64,000 nucleotides of DNA from Nemertoderma westbladi (taxonomy: Eukaryota > Xenacoelomorpha > Nemertodermatida > Nemertodermatidae): positions 124,001 through 188,000 of the forward strand of contig JAUCBJ010004634.1 of assembly GCA_032718475.1 (NCBI GenBank), in the 5' to 3' direction. Each line of letters starts with the position of its first letter. Position 1 is the stretch's first letter. Shown piece after piece: positions 57,594-64,000 of this stretch. Made by a program: the position numbers and the translations under genes. Under the pieces are notes generated by a model that was not told where the DNA came from, ran no database searches, and saw only the letters and a list, made by a program, of their open reading frames with translations.

Positions 57594-58801
57594 ACCTTAT
57601 CGATGGAGAAATGTAAACAAGCCAATGAAAGAATTGTAAATAATAAAGTGTGACAATAAAGTTACAATAATTATTCAAATTTAAAAATACAGAAAGTATA
57701 TATAAGAAAAATATACAATTACTTCAGTTGAGTGAAAGAATAATTAACAGTTACAGTAACAGTATACTGTATAATAAAATAAAGTACGCCTACCTAGTAT
57801 TGCTGGATTTATACCGGAATGTATACCTTTACTTCGCTGGCGCTGCTGCAGTATAAACTACGTCAACCTTAGCTTATGAAAATAACATATAAAGTGTATA
57901 CTGTACCGCGTCTAACTTAGCGGAAAATTTAGTACATAAAGTTATACTGTACTTGTACTACTATACCGCGTTTACCTTAGCGGAAGTTTACTACATAAAG
58001 TTATACTGTACTTGTAATACTATACCGCGTTTACCTTAGCGGAAGTTTACTACATAAAGTTATACTGTACTTGTACTACTATACCGCGTTTACCTTAGCG
58101 GAAGTTCAGTACATAGAAAATGTAGTATATAAAGTTATACTGCATATAGGCCTACTTACTACATACAGCTATACAGTATATTCAATACGAGCTTACAGTA
58201 CCGAGCTTACGGGAAGTAAATCATACACAAATAGTACAGAATAGTGTATCATACTGTATGTTACGAGACAATAGGGCGAGATGAGAAAATAAATGCAAAG
58301 AAACAAATACAAAAAAATAGTGAATGATGAGATGAATGCTCTAAATTGAACTTACTGTATACGGTACTTACCCCACGGTAGGACGCTATGGGACAAAGGA
58401 CTCTCTCACACAGTTGACTCTGCCGGTAACTTATAAACCCTCACGCAAAAACCGGCTAACTGCAGATTAGGGGGTTTTTTGTGAATATGCAAAATTTATT
58501 TAGTTTTTTTATTTATTTAATACTGTTGGTCCAACTGCTGCAGATCGCGTCGACTCAATCTGCAGCCGTGGTGCTTCCGTATTAAATATTATGTTACTGG
58601 GATAACAAAATTTTGACGAAAAAAAAATTCGGAATAATTTTGAAAAAACAAAATTGAAAAAAATTGATGTATAATTAAACTTTAGTTATTTCCAGCCAAA
58701 ATACCTGCAATGTAATAATCGATAGCTGTAAAATAATAATTAGGGTCTACAGTATTGTACCGGTACCCTTCTGATTCAGTCAAAATATTCTTATTTGTTA
58801 C
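57594..58801 (-). other. 5' leader of Bel/Pao element 2
   Basis: 1.2 kb of AT-rich DNA with the 59-bp repeat at 57901-58140. No TGG-initial primer-binding site adjoins the LTR. Confidence 0.55.
57901..58140. repeat. 59/60-bp tandem repeat in the leader of Bel/Pao element 2
   Basis: Four units beginning CTATACCGCGTTTACCTTAG (57901, 57961, 58020, 58079), each containing ACATAAAGTTATACTGTACT. Edge copies are diverged. Confidence 0.9.
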
Positions 58802-59802
58802 TGTATGGGACCCCCGCTGCATGCGTCTATCCCCACTGCCTTAATGTGAAAGATAACGCCGGCCACCGAAATGCCACAGCCACTCTAGCAACCGCTAGCG
58901 TAGTAACCCGTTACTTTACGTCCGTCGGCTACCACACACTTCTAATCCAACAAAGGCCTTTCCCAGTGGCACTTGTTTTCCCGAGGAGAATGGGCAGAAG
59001 GGTACAGGGTACATCAATAGCTACGGACAGGATGGCAATTACTTCCCCCTTTGCTTACGCAGGTGGACAATAACATCAATATCAAAGAATATAATATGTT
59101 GTATATTTAGTATTGATTGAAACAAAGGGTTACGTAATTAGTAATATAGATATACACTTACCAACAAATAATTCGTCCGGACGCTACCACCCGTTCCTCC
59201 TGAATTGCACTGCACTGTAGGCCTTGCGTCTATGAGAAGATCCGCACACAAATAAATATTACAGCATAAAACTTAACTTAACTAGATAATACGGCCATAT
59301 TGGACTACGTAATACTTGAAATAATAAACAATGGAGGGATGTAAATATTATGTCTGACTGTAAAATACGTTGTAATTGTAAGATTTTAATAGCACAAGTG
59401 TTAATGATAATTTGTAATTGAACTGTCTGAACCTGAACCTGAACCTGAACCTGGTAACAAATAAGAGTAAATTACCATCCCTCCAAAACTAATTAAAGCT
59501 ACCAACAGAGTCAACTGAATAACGAGGAGAGAGTACAAATAAATTGTCATTACTGCTATTATATAGTATAAGAGTTGATCTCTATAATTACTTATTACCA
59601 TTAGGAACTGAGCAACATAATTTTGGCTGTAATAATAACGGCGTTAATAATCTGATGCAGGGCCAATCAGAGGACAGCTTCTGCTGAATAGGTATGTCGA
59701 ATAGAGTGTACCGTAATATATTGGCATTGTTACTGAACATAATTGGTGTGTAATGTATAAATATAAATTGGATCTGAGATTCATAGACGCTCTACCATTA
59801 CA
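58802..59802 (-). repeat. 5' LTR of Bel/Pao element 2
   Basis: 1001 bp, partner of 46569-47567, followed by CAGTT and then the resumed piggyBac-like sequence. Confidence 0.95.
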
Positions 59803-60049
59803 CAGTTGGGAATCTGAAATTTTATGACTTTTCCTAAAAATCTATTGTCTTCCTATTTGTGAAAACCGTTTTCAAAAATATTGGGTACTTTTCGAATTAT
59901 AGCACCATTTTTTAACCCTACTTTTGGCACTTTTTTTTAGACGTTTTTTGAAAATAACATTTCATTAAATATGAATTGTAACATCTCTATTTTTGATTTA
60001 CACCGGTTTTTTGGTGTTAGAAATTGGATGGAATTCATATGAATTGATT

Positions 60050-60790
60050 TAGAAATTTCAAACTTGTTTTTTTTCGGTGGGTGCCAAATTTTGGTGCCAG
60101 CACCAAATTTTGAAATAAGTTAATTTTGTAAATTGATTGTTTGAAACTTGTTTTTTACGCAATTGGGGTTTTTTGGGGTTCTGGATTTGATGAAATATAT
60201 ACGAGTTGCACCAAGCGTATCAAACTTGTATTTTTCGGTGCTGTGTGCAAATTTTGGTGCTAGCACGAAATTTTGAAAATCAATTCAATAGATAAAATTG
60301 CTTTTGACAATTTATTTCTTGCGTTGTAGAGGTTTATGGCTGTTCTGAATTCAATGGAAAATATAATTATCGAACTAGACATCTCAAACTTGTATTTTTC
60401 GGATGTGGGTGCAAAATGTGGTGCTAGCACCAAATTTTGAAAACCATCAAATATATCAATTGATTGTGTCGCCTTGTTTCTTGCGTTATACGGGTTTGTG
60501 ATGGTTCTGAATTCAATGGAATCAGTAAAAATTTCATAAGAGTTCTCAAACTTGTATTTTTCGCTGGTCGGTGAAAATTGTTGTGCCAGCACCAAATTTT
60601 GGAAAATATGCAAATTGATAAGTAGATAGTATCACCTTGTTTCTTGAGTTATACGGGTTTATGAGGGTCCTGAATCCGATGGAATCAATAAAAACAGCAC
60701 TGGACATCGCAAACTTGTACTTTTTGGTGATGGGTTTGAAATTTGGTGCTAGCACCAAAATTTGCCAAATTACGCCGAAAAATACAAGTA
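60050..60790 (-). repeat. ~162-bp tandem repeat inside the piggyBac-like element
   Basis: Five diverged units; GCACCAAATTTTG-type blocks recur near 60100, 60262, 60424, 60586 and 60750, each preceded by CTTGTATTTTTCGG. The period is 54 codons and the - strand stays partly open with a recurring NLVLAP / TSEKYKFE / SIEFRT / NPYNARNK pattern. No start or known domain supports a gene, but the codon-sized period is notable. Confidence 0.8.
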
Positions 60791-61332
60791 GCAATGATCG
60801 GGCATATTAGAAATGTATTCCATTAGAATCAGCGCCCTCGAAAACCTGAAAATGTGAATTTATAGCATCGTATAAGCGAATTAAAAATTTTGTGTTCTAA
60901 CTGAAAAGTGCTGGTTACTTGTTTTTTTCATTTTTTTCCTACGCAGAGAGGACTAAACTGCCATTTATAGTAATCATATTATTTTTAAATATTTTCCAAT
61001 GTATTTTGCACCCCACAAAACCTGTATTGAAAAATAATTAGCCGAAAATGTAACTTTCAAATTTTGTAAAAATTGTGCACTACTTGTAATTTTGGTGCTG
61101 TAATATAACCGCTCCAGTACATTTTTTCGAAAATTTTTTTTTTCGGTCGGATCCAGACAAGTGATACCTACGTACAAACAAAAAATCAGACGTTTTCGTA
61201 AATATTTGTAGATTTTAGAGGGGGGGTCAATATGACCCCCCCCCCCCCCCCCCCCCCCGGTATTTGTACAACATTTTATAGCCCGGTACTAATAGGGTTA
61301 AATGTACATTTAGTTTGAACAACCGGCCCTTA

Positions 61333-62369
61333 GGCAGGTAAATGGTTGGTCTAAGATCATAACACACAGTAGAAATTATCAGTAACGTAACATAAATGGT
61401 TGATATCGCCTACTTAAGTACACACATCACAACTTAGGCTTCCGGTTATAAAGCATACCGGTAACATCTGTTTACTTTGTATAATCTTGAAACCTGGTGG
61501 CCCCTATAGGCCCACCCTTTTAAATCAGCCGCGCCATTTCAAATTGCACGATTGGGCGCTCCCATTGGCAGAAACAGATAGTAGGAAGATGTTGCTGTGG
61601 AAACATATTTTTTTGACAGCATGGAAAACTACTTTGAGGAAAATCTTGGTCGCAATTCATGCGAGTAAAAATATGTAGGAACTCGCCTTCGTAAAATTGC
61701 TCTCTGCGAACTATATTAAGACTTAATTGCAAAATAAATGGCATTTTAGAACCTCAAATTGTACCTCTTGAAATTATATCATGATTCAAATGTCTTTATT
61801 CATTGGATAGCAAATAAAATAACTCTGAATATGTATGCCCCTATAAGGGCCTATAGGCGCGAAAGGGTTAAGGCGGGGGGACTTCTTACACCCAAGGTTT
61901 AATACTCGTCCTATCTACCTGAATACTAAACCTTTTCATTCCTTATCTAACGGAACCCTCTGGTTGTAATCTAAACCGGGATTTAGTGAGGGTCTCAGAC
62001 TGCCAAACTAATCCACTATATAGTCAATGAACATAATTTAACAAACCCCTTTTAATGTCTTCGAGCTGTCTTGGTCAGCTTGGCAAACGTCTGATTCAGT
62101 GTTGTTGGAATTTATTAAATCCGATGTATTGAAATCATTACTTGCCATATCCCGAACCATGCATACTGTGAAAATATAAACAAGAAAGAAAAATATATTA
62201 TAATATTACATACACTATACAGCTTACCTGAGCCTGATACCTATGCTTACATTTACGGTATACAATACCTATGCTATTACATACAGTCTAGGAATGCCAA
62301 TACCTAGAATTCGAATTTAAACTACGTATAAACTGATAACATTGACAATGACTGTATCGTATGTATGAT
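61333..62369. other. Intergenic, nothing recognised
   Basis: Flank of the Harbinger insertion. Contains a few AGGCCTATA words and no supported coding region. Confidence 0.4.
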
Positions 62370-62592
62370 ACTACTACTACTTCTAGGATCGGCATGCTGC
62401 ATTGCAGCTGCATTTTTAAGAATGCTGTGCCGGCTTGTCAACAAAATTGCACCGCCACAACTCCCTATCACCCATGACATTTGCTAGATCATCCGCATCT
62501 TTAAGGCCAGTGTCCTTTAAGATGCGTCTCAAGAAAGTCATGGGCTGTCCACCATGCTTATTCACTCCATGAGGCTGCCAAAGTACAAGATA
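62370..62592 (-). mobile_element. 5'-truncated copy of the non-LTR (RTE-like) element
   Basis: Matches the 3' terminal ~205 bp of the element at 30577-34325 almost perfectly (a two-base change near 62543), ending in a longer TAG/AGT triplet tail (62370-62384). Flanked by an 11-bp duplication, GTATGTATGAT, at 62359-62369 and 62593-62603. It includes only the end of the RT ORF (last ~65 codons). Confidence 0.92.
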
Positions 62593-62603
62593 GTATGTAT
62601 GAT

Positions 62604-64000
62604 GCCCTCTGTCGAGACAGGGTAGGGGGGGGGGGGGGGGGGGGGGGGGTGGACGCAAATCCCATCTTGGCGAATTAATATCGCGCCTCAATGTTAAATT
62701 CTCAATTTAGGGAAAGGAGCAGGTTACAGTGGCACGTTATTTTAACCAAAACAATAAAATAAACACAGTAGAACAGTTCTCAGTTTTATTTTTGAGAGTA
62801 ATCAGCTGTTATTTGCGTCCAATTTCCCCTGGAGAGATAATTTTTATTGCATCCACCACCTATCTGGTCTGCCTTTAACTTATCGGAGAAATGTTTAAGC
62901 ACCGAATATAGCGGAATGACGTCTTACATTGTGAAAGTATTCAATTGCGCTTATCGGTACGTCGTATGACATATCAAAATCCTCTATTCAGGCCTATGTA
63001 TTTCGCTGGTGAAGTAGGCAGCTTATATAAGCCGTTGTACGGTAGGCCTATTTCAATGGAACCGACCATATAAAATTTATATTTGAATATAAAACGACAT
63101 TTGATGTGATTTCAACCAGTGTACCCGATTTGAATTTAGTGAGGATCTCGTCAGCTTTCGTATTTCACTCAGTTGTTTCACCTTCCTCGCCTTCCTGGGT
63201 GACTCAGAAATTGTATTTTTGCTTTCATCATTCTAGAACATTTGGTTTTGAGGGGGGGGGGGGGGGGATGTCATTTAATTACGACACTATTTTTCGAAGA
63301 CATGGTGTATCACTTATTAATAGACTGAAAGATTTGAGAAAAAATACCGTTAATTTGATTAAATTTGTAGCAAATTTTGTGTTGAAACCTTGTTTGTGGG
63401 ATTTTTGGACAAAAATTAAGGAAACTTACCTATCGCAACTGAAATATTGATACGTAGGGCATAGAGCGAAATGCAACCAAAGAAGGCGACAACCGCCATA
63501 TTCAGTCTACAACTGCATATCCAGGGAACTGTAAAAAAAATATATTGAATAGAATTGATCTAAAGAATCAACAAATATTAGTTCCTCTAGTTATGTTTTT
63601 CAAGGAATAGACCTACAAACGAGTGTTGATCACCTAGCAGTTGGTATGTCTAACAGGGAGTTTTTTTTTGTAAGACAACATCACTAAAATGGTGTCACCG
63701 GCTCCCCCATTTTCAGTAACTGTACCTGCAAGTTAAACTGTTATGGCAGCCGGCTAGTCGATAAGAACAAGCCGCATTTCCTTAGTGAAACATATGTATG
63801 CCAAAATGCATTTCGTTTTGAAAATTGGACGAATTTGGGATTTCATATGGCAGGTCCATGACCTATTGGAACATATAGACAAACATATCAACAATAACTT
63901 ACCGCGGGGTTCTCTTCTTATTTCATATAAACGCATCGCCATTGTTATGCCGTTAGATTGTTGATCTCAGCTATAAAAATATTTCCAATTAAATATTAAA
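62604..64000. other. Intergenic with poly-G tracts and a dispersed repeat
   Basis: A (G)n run of about 28 at 62622-62650 and another at 63253-63268. 62722-62850 is related to 35587-35710. An open frame at 63106-63450 runs across the second G-run and matches nothing I know. Confidence 0.45.

Larger units (their letters stand above)
46569..59802 (-). mobile_element. Bel/Pao LTR retrotransposon 2, 13.2 kb
   Basis: Direct repeats at 46569-47567 (999 bp) and 58802-59802 (1001 bp) start TGTATGGG and end TTACA. They are flanked by CAGTT (46564-46568 and 59803-59807). I see three substitutions and one 2-bp indel between the LTRs. The order on the - strand is 5' LTR (right), a 1.2-kb leader, gag-pol 57593-48643, a 1.08-kb 3' region and the 3' LTR. 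Unlike element 1 it has no second ORF. It sits inside the piggyBac-like element. Confidence 0.95.
46486..61297. mobile_element. piggyBac-like non-autonomous element, split by Bel/Pao element 2
   Basis: The left end CCCTATTAAACCCGG follows TTAA (46482-46485). The right end CCCGGTACTAATAGGG precedes TTAA (61298-61301). Both ends carry the subterminal palindrome GGGTCAATATGACCC (46506-46520, 61224-61238) next to poly-C. TTAA targets, CCC/GGG tips and this palindrome are piggyBac hallmarks. Without the Bel/Pao insertion and its CAGTT it is about 1.57 kb and has no transposase. Confidence 0.85.
43570..61329 (+). mobile_element. PIF/Harbinger-like DNA transposon, split by nested insertions
   Basis: The left end GAGCCGGTTGTTCAAA follows TTA (43567-43569). 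The right end TTTGAACAACCGGCCC is followed by TTA (61330-61332), giving matching inverted ends and the 3-bp duplication typical of Harbinger. It carries a HARBI1-type transposase (+) and a Myb/SANT-like protein (-), the usual two-gene set. Subtracting the piggyBac-like insertion and its TTAA leaves about 2.94 kb, a normal size. Both genes are broken, so it is the oldest layer. Confidence 0.85.

Noticed and set aside
63106-63450. 114-codon ORF near the right edge
   Set aside because: It runs through a poly-G tract and has no recognisable motif.

Overview
The window is metazoan nuclear DNA, most likely from a marine invertebrate. It holds only two convincing host genes: a ZnT6-like zinc transporter subunit (+ strand, 23114-24511) and a complete atypical protein kinase C (- strand, 36000-37748). 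Both are single open frames, although their families are normally split by many introns. Non-coding DNA is AT-rich, and short palindromic words containing AGGCCT and ACCGGT recur throughout. I cannot name the phylum from sequence alone. Most of the rest is transposable elements and tandem repeats.

Layout. 1-1877: a CGA/GAC microsatellite, unassigned DNA, then a 63-bp minisatellite. 1878-20473: a complete 18.6-kb Bel/Pao LTR retrotransposon on the - strand that split the minisatellite. It has 1177-bp LTRs with one mismatch, a 5-bp GAAAG target duplication, an intact 2690-codon gag-pol and, unusually, a second intact 1417-codon ORF in the position where some retroelements carry env. 20479-21850: the rest of the minisatellite. 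23114-24511: ZnT6-like gene. 25950-28588: a 31/32-bp satellite with higher-order periods. 29221-30028: a hAT-type MITE. 30577-34325: a full-length non-LTR retrotransposon with a 13-bp target duplication. 36000-37748: aPKC. 38828-39205: a 62-bp tandem repeat. 39850-40239: a THAP-like remnant. 41090-42956: a broken pogo/Tigger-like transposase.

43570-61329 is a three-level nest. The host is a decayed PIF/Harbinger element (TTA duplication). Inside it sits a transposase-less piggyBac-like element (46486-61297, TTAA). Inside that is a second Bel/Pao element (46569-59802, ~1-kb LTRs, CAGTT duplication) whose gag-pol carries four frame breaks. 62370-62592 is a 5'-truncated copy of the same non-LTR family, with its own 11-bp duplication.

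The best candidate for something new is the 18.6-kb Bel/Pao element: its large second ORF matches no family I recognise, carries two CCHC zinc knuckles and a very basic tail, and has no membrane segment, so it does not look like an envelope. The element is extremely young by LTR identity and both ORFs are open, which argues that the second ORF is functional. One caveat is a substitution at a conserved RNase H aspartate in its pol.
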